Source: Ficedula albicollis (Eukaryota; Chordata; Aves; Passeriformes; Muscicapidae). From it: DNA of 64,000 nucleotides. The position numbers and the translations under genes are program-made. The stretch spans positions 70,219,192 to 70,283,191 of the forward strand of contig NC_021672.1 in the NCBI RefSeq assembly GCF_000247815.1. Direction: 5' to 3'. Shown here one piece after another: positions 10,743-44,743 of this stretch. Numbering within the stretch: the first letter of the stretch is position 1; each line of letters starts with the position of its first letter. The notes beneath the pieces are model-generated. The model saw only the letters and a program-made list of their open reading frames with translations, was not told the origin of the DNA and did no database searches.

Positions 10743-13700
10743 TTAGATTTTACTTGACATTTAACACAAAGTGACAACAGCAAAAAACCTTAAGATACTT
10801 GAGGAAATAATTTTTTTAGATAAAATATTTATAACAATGCCTATGAAGTTCCTACAAAAGATATTTGCTGCTTTAATAATTGATTGGGAGAGCTACAAGA
10901 ATCTAAAGAGGAAATCAGGAAACTGCCTTGAGACTCCCTTCTCCTTGCTGGATGAAGGGTAGAAGTGAGCGAACTGAAGTGCTGAGGTACCTGAGGCACA
11001 GTATTCTCTCAGGGCAAGCTGGTTCTGTTCCCCTGACCTTGCAAAGGCTGCTGCTGGCCTTGAGCTTTGGACAGAGAAGCAAATGTAGATAACCCTTGCT
11101 ATCTTCTAGCCTGCTGGCTACCACATCTTCTGTTGGGTTTAGCTGGAGAGGCACAAAGCTACTCTGTTCCAGGTTGTCGTGGAACAGGTTGGTCAAAATC
11201 CCACTGTGGAGCCGAGCCCTTTGGACTTCACTTCAAAATACAGATTCTTTTTTTTTCTTTTTTTTTTTGGAAGGTTGGTCTCTAAGGATAACAAGCACTT
11301 TAAAACATATCTGCACCTCGTCTGATCTATTGTATTGTCTGCTCCCACAGTCCTCCCACACGCCAGCGAGACACAGACTCAGCTCAGCTGTACAGCTGTG
11401 AGCAGACACCCTTGCACACAGACTGTCAGGGTGCAGATAGAAGGAGCATCTCAGTGACAAGCTAATGAAGGACAAAATGTGTACCACAGCCCACCTGGAG
11501 GGACCAGCCCAAAGGAAAATCACCAGCTCTTGACAGCAGTGATTCTGATCATGAACCTAGCACAATCTTTCAGGTGGAGTCAGGCAGGGAGCTGCTGCAG
11601 AGATTAGCTCAACCCAAATGAACCAGTGTCTCTTTGCTGCCAAATTCATGCCCTTCAATATGGAAAAGGAGTGGGGGGAGAGAGAAAACAGGAACCTAGT
11701 GAAAAGTGTTCTGCAGGGAGTGTTGGGCAGTCAGTGGCCAAATGAGAAGGTGGCTTTGCTGAACAGTAGGAGAGACTGAGCTGTGTTACATCAGGCTCTA
11801 TCCTGATGCTTCCTCATGCTGGTGCATTCCCAGTGAAATTAATCTGTTTGCACCAATAGCAAAGGGATTGAAAATGTGACAGGAGAATTGAGCCTTGCAA
11901 ACAATTTGGGTTTAATGCAGTGTTTTTCTGCTGCTGTAGTAATTTTTAATGCCATAGTCTTGGCTGCTGGGTTAGCAACACTTAATGCTTTCACAAGACT
12001 TTCAAAGCATCCCACTGTTCATATTTTCTCTCCTTCCTGTAGATGAAAGGTATGAGTATGTTTCACAACCTGAATTTCATCAACAGTCATTCTGAAAGGT
12101 ACCACCAGGTTTGGAACATTTGAGGGCCTCCAAGCCACAAAGGGTTTGAGTTTTGTTGCATGTTTCTCAGAAGGCTCAACCTGCAACTATGTGCACATCT
12201 TTCTGAGGTTTCCAAAACCAATCTGAGCCCTAAACCAAGGATGCTGCTGCTTGGCAGAGTCTCTGCTTTGAAATGCAAGTTGCTGAGCAAGCCCCTCCCC
12301 GTCTCCCACCCCACCAGCTGCCTCACTGTGCTAGTGTAGGCTCCAGGGACTGCCGGCAGTGTTTTGTGAGCTAGAGCTGTCCTTGTCCTCTCGTTCACCA
12401 CCACGCCTGGGACAGCAGCTTTCAATCACCCAGCTCTTCAGCAGTAGTCACGACCCCATCTGAATGTGTCTTTTTAAAATCTAACAACAGAAGTGTTACC
12501 TGTGCATAGGCTTTTGAAAGCACCTGTCTGTCTGTACCTGTCTCCTGCTGTAAATATCACCAACAAAAGTTTCCTTTGGGAAAAGTTGTGTGGTCACACC
12601 TAACGAAGAGTCCAAATGGCTAATATTTTGTAACAAACATAACAAAAAAGAAAATAGATCAGAGGTATTTTATCTGTTCAATCAATAGAGTTTTAGAAAT
12701 TATATTGAGATAATGTCACTTGTGCTCCAATGTCTTCTTTGCCTCAGCCCCCGCCGCGGTGTCCCTGGGCTCCAGCGGCGTGTGCAGGCGCACAGCCACA
12801 CACCAAGGGATGCTCCCGTGGAGGGCTGAGCATCCTGGATTCCTGCTGGCCTCAGGGGCAGCCTGCTCAGCGCTCAGGCTCCCTGAGGATCAGACCCAGA
12901 GGAAAGCAGGAAGCAATAAACTTGTTCAGGAGGTGGCAACTTAATTGTGAAATTCATCCCTGCGGTGAGGCAGAGAGGAAAACAGTGAGGGGGAAGGGAG
13001 AGCCCTACTGTGGCACAGCTCGTTGCTGTCCATCTTGCTGGATGCTCTTGGCTGTGCAGGCTGCACCTCTGGGGTGGGAGGCTTCTACAGGATGTGCTGG
13101 ACAAAACTATGGGGCATAGCACAATGTGCCTGAGCAGGACAGCTGTGCTGGCCGCAGCATCACCATTGCAGCACATCTCACCAGCTACACAGGCTCAGCC
13201 TTGGGGAGCATTTGGATGGGAGACACGTAAGGAAAATTCCATTTCCCCTGCAGATCAGATATAAGTGCATATTTACACAAAGCATGACCCCAAGGTTAAT
13301 GGAGCTGACCTTTGAGAGAGAATCAAGCACGTGCACACAAAGCGAGCTCTCCTCTCCAAAGCGATGGGTGGGGAAGGCAAGCTACATCTCCTCTGCAGCT
13401 GGCTCCAATAGATGCTGGATTCAGATGGCACCTGCTAAAAAAACCCTGGCTATTAGGTTGCAAATTCTTTGCTGGCTTCAAAGAATCCCTTAGATCCCCA
13501 AGCCCACCATGAAACACTTGGGAGGACAGAAAGCCCTCTCAGACACAGACAGGATATTTCCAGGGTTTCAGAGGCTTCGATTTATGTTTTTGTGTGCCAC
13601 GGATATATGATAAACCAGCCCAACCCAAACAGGCATTTTCTAAGATGTTTTGAAACAGACGATTATTAAAGTTCCTGACTGATGTTCAGATCACACACCT

Positions 13701-14423
13701 GGCTGTAAAGCAAAGATGAAAGCAATAAAACCGGATTGTCTGTATGTGAAATACTCCTCACTTGCTCCAATGTACTGATACTATTATTAATTGGAAGATG
13801 GCAAGTGTATCTGGGAAGGATACTATGTAGACATATATAGGTAGTGCTGGTACAAAGGATTACAACCCAAAAATCAAGTACCACAATTGTCACAGTGCAT
13901 CTGTACCCTGTTATATCTATACAGCATCCATTATGTGCAATAACTGATACATAGTGTGGTTGGAATTGATCAAAATACACTGCTCTTTTCCACAGAGAAT
14001 CTTGAGATGCAATTTTTCTCTGAAACTTTTCAGATGGAGTTTTAATTAAGCGCATTCCTCAAATGCTTTGCTGTATCTATGCACCCCAAGAAGCAAAATG
14101 CAGCCTGGCCACTGCCTGCTTGGAAGGTGATGCCTCAGAGACCAATCTCAATGCCTACACAGAGAGAGGAGTCCTCTGGGAGCAGTGTGGTGGCAGGAAG
14201 GTCACCACAAACCCAGAGCTGCCGTGTGCCTGCAGTGTCACTGTTGTGTGCAGGTCATTATGGGTCCCTTTACACCTCATCTGGGGTACTCTGGGAAGAT
14301 TGTGCTGAAAGGGGGTGCCTGGGGCACAGTCCCCACGGATCAGGGTTTCCTGTCACCACCAGCTGCTGGGGAAAACGTGCCCCTCTGTAAAATCACTGCC
14401 CAGATCCTTAATTCAGCTGCCTG

Positions 14424-14593
14424 GAGTCATGAACATATACCTGCCTGACCTGGGAAAGGTGCCTCAAGGATAATGATGCATGGTTAGCAGGGCTGTGGTG
14501 AGTCATGAACATATACCTGCCTGACCTGGGAAAGGTGGCTGAAAATAAGCAGGTGCCTCAAGGATGATGATGCATGGTTAGCAGGGCTGTGGG
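14424..14593. repeat. Imperfect direct tandem duplication (about 76-94 bp)
   Basis: GAGTCATGAACATATACCTG at 14424 recurs at 14500. The second unit carries an extra segment (GGCTGAAAATAAGCAGGTG) before the shared end that reads through TGGTTAGCAGGGCTGTGG. Confidence 0.85.
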
Positions 14594-14758
14594 ATTTAAC
14601 CAGTTTGGAAGCTCTGTCACACTTGGTGGGTCTTGAAGCAACTTTTCTGCAGCTAATGAGCTCAACTGAGGTTAAAAGCTGGCTGAGGAGCTGTTTTCTA
14701 TCTTAAACCATACAAAGCTGGGAATGTTCTCAGGTATGTAGGGCAGGATCTTATTTTA

Positions 14759-14822
14759 TACAGCACCCATGCTCCAGCCTTGGGGACTGTGTGGCGTACA
14801 GCACCCATGCTCCAGCCTTGGG
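14759..14822. repeat. 38-bp-spaced tandem duplication
   Basis: TACAGCACCCATGCTCCAGC at 14759 recurs at 14797. Confidence 0.85.
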
Positions 14823-15244
14823 ATCTTACAGTGTGGCACAGCTATCAATGAATGTTTTGAAAATAAGAATCCTGTCTTCATAATCCTTACTCCTCATTAA
14901 GTGTAGGGTGTCCCAAACAATATCAAGTTCTTTAAAAAAACCCCAAAAACAAACAACAAACACAGGGAACATAAGAATCTTCTATAGGAGTGTAGGACCA
15001 AGGCTGTAGCAGTAAAAACACTTAGAGTGGTATATACCCATCCTGATATTCTATGTACACCTTTCTATTCCCTCCCATTATGGAAGGCTTGACTTTTCAG
15101 TGCATATTTTTTTTATCTTGTGGATTAATCCCAGGCAGCAACCAAGTACCTTGCAGCTGCTCGCTCTTTTCCCCCCTCCACCCTTGGAGGAATAAGGATG
15201 AGATCAGAAAAAGGTAAAACCTGTGGGCAGAGATAAGAATTGTT

Positions 15245-15245
<1 letters not shown>

Positions 15246-15325
<80 letters not shown>

Positions 15326-15371
15326 CTCTTCCGAATAATAATAATAATAGTAGTAGTAATAGTAGTAGTAA
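15246..15371. repeat. (AAT)n / (TAG)n microsatellite with foreign-looking interruption
   Basis: A 79-bp pure AAT tract runs to 15324, is interrupted by GCTCTTCCG at 15325-15333, continues as AAT and grades into TAG triplets. Confidence 0.95.
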
Positions 15372-15680
15372 GGGAAGTATGCACAATGCAATTGTTCACC
15401 ACCCACTGACCAATGTCCAGCCCATCCCCCAGCAGTGATCAGTAGCTCCCAGCCAGCTCCCCCCAGTTTATGTATGGGACATGGAATGCTATGGTATGGA
15501 ATATCCCTTTGGCCAGTTCAGGCCAGCTGTTCTGGCCATGCTCCCTCCCAGCTTCTTGTGCCTCTCCTCACCGGCAGAGAATGAGACCCTTTAATTTAGG
15601 GTAAGCACTACTTAGCAACAACTAAAACATCAGGGTGTTATCAACATTATTCTCATACTAAATCCAAAACACAGCACTCT
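15246..15680 (+). mobile_element. Avian endogenous retrovirus LTR fragment (solo)
   Basis: From about 15374 the sequence matches, by recognition, an LTR common in bird genomes: a CACAATGCAATTG.TCACCAC start, GGTATGGAATA.CCCTTTGG, CTCCCAGCTTCTTGTG, then AACAACTAAAACATCAG and CATTATTCTCATACTAAATC. The preceding (AAT)n tract belongs to the same LTR type. No retroviral gene is adjacent, so it looks like a solo, 3'-truncated, non-coding LTR. The family name is not assigned. Confidence 0.75.
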
Positions 15681-16162
15681 GTGAGGTCACATGAACCAGG
15701 GCAGAATTATCTTCCCTTTCTAAAAGGAAAGGAAAGAGCCCATCTCCTGGGATCTGACCTCAGTCTCAGCTCACAACTTCTGGCATCCCTAGTGAAAAGG
15801 ACAACACGTCCAGCAACTCAGGACATGCAGCCAAGAAAGAAATGTGCAAGGGAAAAGCCAGAGTCCTATTTAAATAGCTTGTTCAAAGATAAAACCCCAG
15901 CCATCTGTTGACTTGCCCTAGAAGAGGCAGGGCTATAATAATTAGCACAGGGAAAGGCTGCAGAGAAAAAACCCAGCAGTTTGCTAATGTTTTGCACAGG
16001 TCCACAATGAATGCAGTGGGAAGAAGGAGAAGGAGTTAACAAATACAGAAGAAGAAAGATCACTGCATTTCTCCAAAGCAGACACTGCTGGCAGTGTGGG
16101 ACAGAAGCTTTCCAAGGGCTGCAGGATGCTTTGGGCTGGTGCAATTCGGCTCTCAGCATCCC

Positions 16163-16204
16163 GAGATCAGCTGCTGCCACGGGGGATTGGCAGCAGCTGA
16201 TCTC
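16163..16204. repeat. Perfect 16-bp inverted repeat (hairpin)
   Basis: GAGATCAGCTGCTGCC at 16163-16178 is followed by a 10-nt loop and its exact reverse complement at 16189-16204. Confidence 0.95.
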
Positions 16205-17541
16205 ACTCAGATCTGAGGCTCTGCCCCGCAGAGGAGTCCCCACAGCTGGAGGGTCGTCCTGAGGTCTAGGGTGCTGCCAGGGATGGGGGCAGTCCCGTGG
16301 GACTGGGTGCACGCCATCCCCACCAGGCAGTGGCTGGGATGCTGTCAGAGCACACACACTCTCCCATTCCTTGCACAAGTGCCGCTCCCACAGCCACTCC
16401 CGCAGCCTGGAGCACTCTGGTGCCACCGAGCCTCGGCACCCGGGTGACTGGGGCTGTGACAGCTGCTCTGTCACCACCTCCCCCAGGAGCATCACGCTGA
16501 AGTTCCCCTCGCAGAGCTGAAAAGCCGCTTTAAAATAAGAATCTTGGATTATAACTCCTAATCCCTTCATTTGCAGTAAGTGCAGAGAGGGAACAGAGAT
16601 GTCAGCTCTCTTTCTCTCCCCCCTGCAGGACCAAACGCGCTTCAAAAACACATCAAAGCATTTGTGCCACGGGCACAAAATAAGCAGCGACCCAGAGCGA
16701 GCCAGCAGCGAACCAGCTTGGCCAGACACGGCAGCACCATCAGGAGGGCAGGGAGAAGCAGACAGGGATACTGTCCCTCTCCAACCAGGCACAGTCATCC
16801 CTCCCCATCTCTTGCCCTCCTTCACACCTAGGAGTTATTTTTAAAGCCGTGTCAGTCAGCTCTGGCATGTGCAGGAGGGGGATGTACAGAAAAGGGGGTG
16901 GTGGGTAGATGGGCTCAGCCATTCAGACAGAGCCAACTGTGTCCAAAAGGCACATGGGGATGGGCAGAGAGCAGGGCAGAGAAACAGGGGGCACAGGTCG
17001 TCATCCCAGGGCCAGCCCAGGGGCTGATGTACCCCCAGGTCTGTGTGAGGGGCTCTGGAGCCACTGAGCAGACAGCAAGCAGTGCTCTTTGGTTTGATAG
17101 CAAGGGATGAGTTCACACGATAGGACCTTGTGTCTGGAGAGATATGGAGCAGGTTTTTTTTCTGGATCTGGGTCAGCAGAGTCAGCACAAAACTAGCAAG
17201 TACTTTTCTTTATGGGATCAGTGGAGGATATTTGTTTTTTCCTCAACAGCATGATGCAATGCAAACTGGCCAAGAGTCTTCTCCAAGCCATGCAGCCCTC
17301 AAAGGGAGAAAAGCACCCAGCTGTGCCACTGTTCCCTGCTCTGCCAGGGCTTGTGGGAGACGCAGTGATCAGGCAGCAGTGCCCCCCAGCAGTTTACCTG
17401 CCCCTGTGTTCTGGCTATGGGACCCTCGGGGCCAGACTGCTCCCATATCATTACACCAGTGATTCAGACAAGTCCCTTCCTGATGAGTTGTTCTTTTCAT
17501 CTGGAAGCAGAAACACCTCGACTGCCCAGGATAAATCCCTC

Positions 17542-18889
17542 CACAGTGCTGCAGCTGAGGGGGTGAGGGCTGCATGTCCTCAGGAGCTGTGGTGGGGACA
17601 CATGCCACCCCAGAGGGCCTGTGGCTGGTCCCTGGGGCCGCAGTGAGTGCTGGTGACAGTTCCTTGGCAGCACAGTGGCATCATGCCAGGCTGTCAGGAG
17701 GCATCTCCATCAGCGTCATGGCTGGCAGGTACCAGCACAGGGAGCACTAACCTCTCCTGAGCATCTCCAGATACGGACACTTCCCGGCTGACAGCACCAC
17801 AGGGATGATGGACACTTGTCAGGAGCTCCACACAGCCTGTGGCAGTGCTGCCTCAGCCAGGGGAGAGGATCACACCTGGATTTCCAGAGGAAGCAGCTCA
17901 GAAAAATCCTGCCTTTCCCATGGCCCACGTCACCCCCTGCTGCAGCAGAGGATGGGGGCAGTGGCATTTACTTTCTATTTTGCAGGCCTCAGGGAAAAGA
18001 GGATTTCAGAGGGATTTGAACACAGGTCCCTAAATAGCTCCTTAGAATTAAGAGGTTTCATAAACGATTATTTCAAGCAGTTGCCTATGGTGGGAGGGAG
18101 AGGCTGGCAGGTGCTGGGGAGGTGAGGGCACAAAGAAAAGGCAGGAGTGCTGTAGGTGAGCACAATCCCCTTCTGAGCCACAGCAGTGAGGAAAGGGGAG
18201 CATTGCACACAGCCAGTCTGCACAGTGCTGCAGCTGAGGGGGTGAGGGCTGCATGTCCTCAGGAGCTGTGGTGGGGACACATGCCACCCCAGAGGGCCTG
18301 TGGCTGGTCCCTGGGGCCGCAGTGAGTGCTGGTGACAGTTCCTTGGCAGCACAGTGGCATCATGCCAGGCTGTCAGGAGGCATCTCCATCAGCGTCATGG
18401 CTGGCAGGTACCAGCACAGGGAGCACTAACCTCTCCTGAGCATCTCCAGATACGGACACTTCCCGGCTGACAGCACCACAGGGATGATGGACACTTGTCA
18501 GGAGCTCCACACAGCCTGTGGCAGTGCTGCCTCAGCCAGGGGAGAGGATCACACCTGGATTTCCAGAGGAAGCAGCTCAGAAAAATCCTGCCTTTCCCAT
18601 GGCCCACGTCACCCCCTGCTGCAGCAGAGGATGGGGGCAGTGGCATTTACTTTCTATTTTGCAGGCCTCAGGGAAAAGAGGATTTCAGAGGGATTTGAAC
18701 ACAGGTCCCTAAATAGCTCCTTAGAATTAAGAGGTTTCATAAACGATTATTTCAAGCAGTTGCCTATGGTGGGAGGGAGAGGCTGGCAGGTGCTGGGGAG
18801 GTGAGGGCACAAAGAAAAGGCAGGAGTGCTGTAGGTGAGCACAATCCCCTTCTGAGCCACAGCAGTGAGGAAAGGGGAGCATTGCACAC
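17542..18889. repeat. 669-bp direct duplication with 10-bp spacer
   Basis: 17542-18210 recurs at 18221-18889, a constant offset of 679 bp, with no difference that I noticed. The spacer at 18211-18220 is AGCCAGTCTG. All open frames in the unit recur identically, but none resembles a known protein. It lies in the intergenic region between the convergent genes. Confidence 0.95.
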
Positions 18890-21800
18890 CCTGGCTGTGC
18901 ATCCTCTCTTCTGGGTGAGTCAGAAGGAATGAGGAGCAGAGGGGTGGTCAGCAGATGTGCTGCATCCTGGGAACAGGACAAAAGCAGTTCTTACAGTCAG
19001 TGAACAGATATGGCTGCTTTGACAGACCCACCCACAGTGGCATTTCAGAGATGTGGGATGAGCTTAAGGGGATCCATCAACACCCCTGACTTCTCACTAG
19101 ATGGAAACCATGTGTGGAGAGGGAAAGGCTCTCCTAATGCTAAGGATGGGATGAGTTTGAAATGCTGGAGAAGGGGATCAGTTCACCAGACAGAGCTTGA
19201 CTAAGGGCAAATTCCTACCTGCAAGGTTATGCATGCCAGACTTCACAGATCCAAATATTCAAGGTGGAAATAACAGTGCAAAAACAGGAAAGGCCACAAA
19301 ATCTTTCAGAACTGGCACAGCTCTGTGTACACTGGTGGAATATGGGTTGAAATGTCTTTCTAGTAATACCAGGAGAGAGTATTCCTTGGCACAGCATTTT
19401 CTGGTGCAAAGAGGAAGAGAACTGGAACTTCATTATAATTTTGATATTGGGATAGAAATTGGTTCTTAGGGACTGGATCCTGTGAAAAGCTGAGGTCCTC
19501 TGTGGGATCCTGAGCTCCAGCTTTCAGCAGGCAGAAGTGTTGAGCATGCACACAGCAAGAGGCTAAGCCACAGGCACATAGGAAGAAGTTCTAATCTGGA
19601 AGGAGAGCACATGGGAGAGGGAAGAGAGGCTGGTGCTAATAGAAAGATAGAAATGAGAAAAGAATAGAAAGGGGAAGAGAAAGGAGGGTGAGTTGTAATT
19701 TCACAGTAGTGGAACTAAGAAAGCAGGAGGAAGAAAGCTGAGGTAGATGATTTCCACTGGACAAATGATTGTGGGGAAGGACTGAGACAAGAGAACAAAA
19801 AGGAGCAGGGCAGGAGAGAGAGCAAAGGAGAGGGTCCCAAGCAGAAAACTGAGCAAATGGTTGAATCTCATCAAATACTGTTATTATGAGCAGCACCTGC
19901 TGCTACATCTGGAATGATGTGCCACAGGCAAGGCCACAGGTCAGACAGATGCTGGGGCTAAAATCCTAGCAAAGTGGAATTTGGGGTCTAGAGATTTCCT
20001 CAGCAACCAGGGAAAGAACTTTGTTTTCTGGACCCTTCCTTCTCCACTCCCCTGACAGAATAACTTTTGAACAGCTCTGCCAGCAATCAAGCTAATTGGC
20101 CAAGAGTTTAAAAAATTACCACTGTCACTGATTAATTATTCTTCAGGCCTGAGCTGTCCCAATGAAGTTGGAAGAAACAAAGTCTTCCGTGGTTTTATGG
20201 CCTCACTCAAAAATTGAGTCCAGGTCTCTAGTAAGGGTCATTACTGCAAAGTTTAGAGCTTTAACACATTTTTTCAGCACAGATGTCCCTCTCTAAGGAC
20301 ATACATGTTTATGAAGAGTGGTTTCCTTATTGCCCCGGTTCATAAAAGTAGGTGAAATTGGAATAGAAATTTTCAGCTACAGTGGCATGGACAATTAAGG
20401 GACAAGGAAAGATGACATGTCTGTAACTGGCTGAGATTAATGGTGATGAGCTATGATTGCAGCTTTCAGTGTTTGGCTTTTGGCTTTACAAGACCAAGCC
20501 TATAAATACAGCATTTCCTCACGTCTATTTAACAACCGCGATTTTTTTGACACAAACACTGTAACAATTACAGGTGGGACAGGGCGTGATCTCAGCTCAG
20601 GCTCTTGGAGACCACAAAACATGCACTTAATGCCCAGCAGCCATAACTGCTGAGAATGATGAGTACAAATACAAATTGGTTACATATCTGAAGCAACATT
20701 AATCAAGATGCACCGATGAGTTGGCAGGGGACCCACTCCCAAAGGGGTCTGACTTGAGCTTTCACCAGAAAATTTCTTTCTTCTTTCTGTTACTGGTCCA
20801 CAGGCTGGAAGATTGGCAGAAGAGCAGGCTGGCCCATGCTCTGGTGAGCTGCAGGGACAAGCAGCACAGGGCCAACCTGCAGCATTTTGAAGCTACTATT
20901 GGAGAGCAAGACAATTATGTAAAGAATCATGACTCGTCTGTCACTTGCAGTAGGACCCCTGGGGGACTGCAGTGTGTCACTTCTAAGACTTTCTGGTAGG
21001 AAAGATGGGTGGGAGGTGCTTTTACTTGGATGCTCATTTATGAGTTAGTTGATTCTGATCTGAAGCTGGGAGTGTGAGCAGACCTGGCAATGCTGTGCAA
21101 TAATCAGCACTAAGTCACAGCATGTGTGCTCATCAAACACTGTGTGTACAAGGATAATCTCTGTGTGGGGTCACTGGGAGGCTGGCACAACTGGGAACAT
21201 CACTGTCACACCTACATGTGGTGCTGTGATGAGCCACCTCCTTTCACAAAGCTCTACAACCAAGAAATATGCTGCTGTTGTAGGATGGCTCTGAAACACT
21301 CCCCAGCTATCTCCAAGGTGTTACACTCCTCCAGCACCATCTACAAGAGCTCACAGCTCTCTGTGGTTTATGTGTTGGGAGCAGTGATGTGCCAGTGACA
21401 GCAGTTGGCTGAACAGACACTTCCCAAGGGAAGTCAGCACTGCTTCACACGGGTGGGTTTAAGCATAGTGGCTACATCCTGCCAGCTGCCTCAGGAATTC
21501 TTGCCTTCCACAAGCTGGGATTTAGGAGTGGCCACTTCCTGAAAAAGATATAAACAGAACGATTCACGGGCATCATGCTCCATCTGATTGTTTCCCACCC
21601 AGGGACACGGCCAGGGAGGGTGCTTGGCAGAAACTACTCTCTTTTATCTTGGGGGGAGATTTGCACAGTGCTGGAAGATCTCTTTATCACACAGCTTTGC
21701 CTCTGCATGAAGCTTTTTGTGGTCAGTGTGGGGGACATTAACAGCCTGTAGCAAAGAGCCCTCCATTTACCCTTTCAGCTGCTTTTTAGGGTGAGGGTGT

Positions 21801-22543
21801 GGCTACTGCACACAGCTACAGAGGGCAGGGTGCTCCAGAAAAGAAAGGCTGACTGCTCCACTGGGCTCTGGCTCACAGTGCCAGCCCCAATGAATGCAGT
21901 AAACATGTCTGGAGACTCTGCAGGGATGAAATATGACACTGTGAGCAGCACATACTGTCCCCAAGCCCTTCTCCAGGTGTGGGGTGATGTCCTACAGCTA
22001 CCAACATGCAGGTCTCCTCACTAGAATCCCTTGTTCTGCACTAGAATCCTTGGTTCTGCACACCCCCTCCAGTTATGTATTTACTGGTGTTTTATACTCC
22101 ATCAGTCAACAGCCATCTGGGATTGGAACCTGGTGACAGCAATCTCTCTGGGGTGAAACACAGCTGTGCACTGGGGGATGCTCTGTGGAGTTTCACACGG
22201 AAAGGCAAGAAAAACAGACAAGTGGATTACAATCAGCCTAAGCTCTCTAGAGACACCACCTCTCTGAGGAGGAGGAAGACGTGGGCACCAGGTGCTCCTC
22301 CCTGAGGGCCTGGACCAGGATGTTGCAGGATGAAGGTGGTCACAACACAACACAACAACCCTGGTGGTGAGCTTGTTCAGGGCCTTGGTCAGCCACGCCA
22401 GGAGGAAGAGCCATGAACAGGTTCCTCCTCTAGGTCCTCTCTTGGACAAGCAGAGCCAGGAACAGCGAGCTGTGCCAGAGGAGCTGGAGGGACAGTGTTG
22501 AGTGAGCAGCTACAGGGCAGGGTGAGGAGTTCAGGCTTCCCTC
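18890..22543. other. Intergenic / 3' flank of the transporter gene
   Basis: No gene is supported. The minus-strand 3'UTR of the transporter must start at 22543, but I found no clear AATAAA (TTTATT on the plus strand) close by, so its end is unknown. A 21-bp tandem duplication (CTAGAATCC.TTGTTCTGCA) is at about 22020-22060. Confidence 0.6.
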
Positions 22544-44004
<21,461 letters not shown>

Positions 44005-44743
44005 GGTGACTCAGATGTGTATCCACTCTTGCTGAGGGGCTGGAGGAGCAGGAAAGGCAGTTTCTGCCCTGGCTATGCAAAGACAAGCTGGGAAGCACTG
44101 GGCAAAGCTCCTGGTGAGAAAGGAGAGAAGGAGGGTGTCTGTGTCAATGTAGTGTGTCAGACTTGTTACCATTACATAACAAATCCCTCAACTCTCATCT
44201 TACCTGCTTCTCATCCCAATGCTCTGCAGGAAGAGCTCTGGGACCAGTAGGCATGCAGGGAAATCACAGGTTGTGGGTGACCCACCACAGAGCAGAGAAA
44301 TATATCTGTCCTGTCTGAGTGACAAGGGAGAAGGGCACGATGAAGGTGCCACAGCTCCCAGGTCTGGGGTCCTAAGTGCAGCAGCCACAGAGCCATCTGA
44401 GAGTTTGTGTGGCCCAGCCAGTGAAGCACTATGGAGGTAATCCACTTGGCAATCCCATGCCTTTTTATCCCTCACCACGGCAGCAACACAGCTGTGCACC
44501 TGCAGCACCTGGCAAGGGAATCTCTGCTCTGTTCAGCTTCTCCCTGTACACCACGTTGCATGCGGTACTGTAATCCCCAGGTGTATTCAGCTTGTGCTCA
44601 CAAGTGACTAGAGCCAGCCTGTGAACCACTGAAAGCCCACTAAGTCAGGACTCCAAAGTCCTGATGATTAATTGCATGAGCCTGACTAAAAAATTTAATT
44701 AATACCTGCATTGATTTTAGACCCTAAGAAGTATATAGCCATC

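Larger units (their letters stand above)
8074..10750 (+). other. IQSEC3: Probable IQSEC3 3' untranslated region
   Basis: No coding exon is recognisable after the stop. The stretch holds A-rich tracts near 8190-8214, an (AC)12 microsatellite at 9005-9028, and a 50-bp tandem duplication at 10028-10125. An ATTAAA occurs at 9428-9433 and twin AATAAA signals at 10733-10742. IQSEC3 in mammals has a multi-kilobase 3'UTR, so the end near 10.75 kb is plausible, but it is inferred. Confidence 0.5.
10751..17541. other. Intergenic region between IQSEC3 and the transporter
   Basis: I find no supported gene. The stretch holds T-rich tracts near 11249-11271, tandem repeats at 14424-14593 and 14759-14822, an ERV LTR at about 15246-15680, and a perfect hairpin at 16163-16204. 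A 319-codon minus-strand ORF at 15866-16825 resembles no family that I know. Confidence 0.7.

Noticed and set aside
15204..15438. Poly-Asn, poly-Ile and poly-Leu open frames
   Set aside because: They are translations of the AAT microsatellite in the LTR.
17716..18981. Pairs of identical small ORFs as a duplicated gene
   Set aside because: The whole 669-bp unit is duplicated, so every frame repeats; none looks like a known protein.
22102..22449. 115-codon minus-strand ORF just downstream of the transporter stop
   Set aside because: No recognisable domain, and it lies in the expected 3'UTR; it was not supported as a gene.
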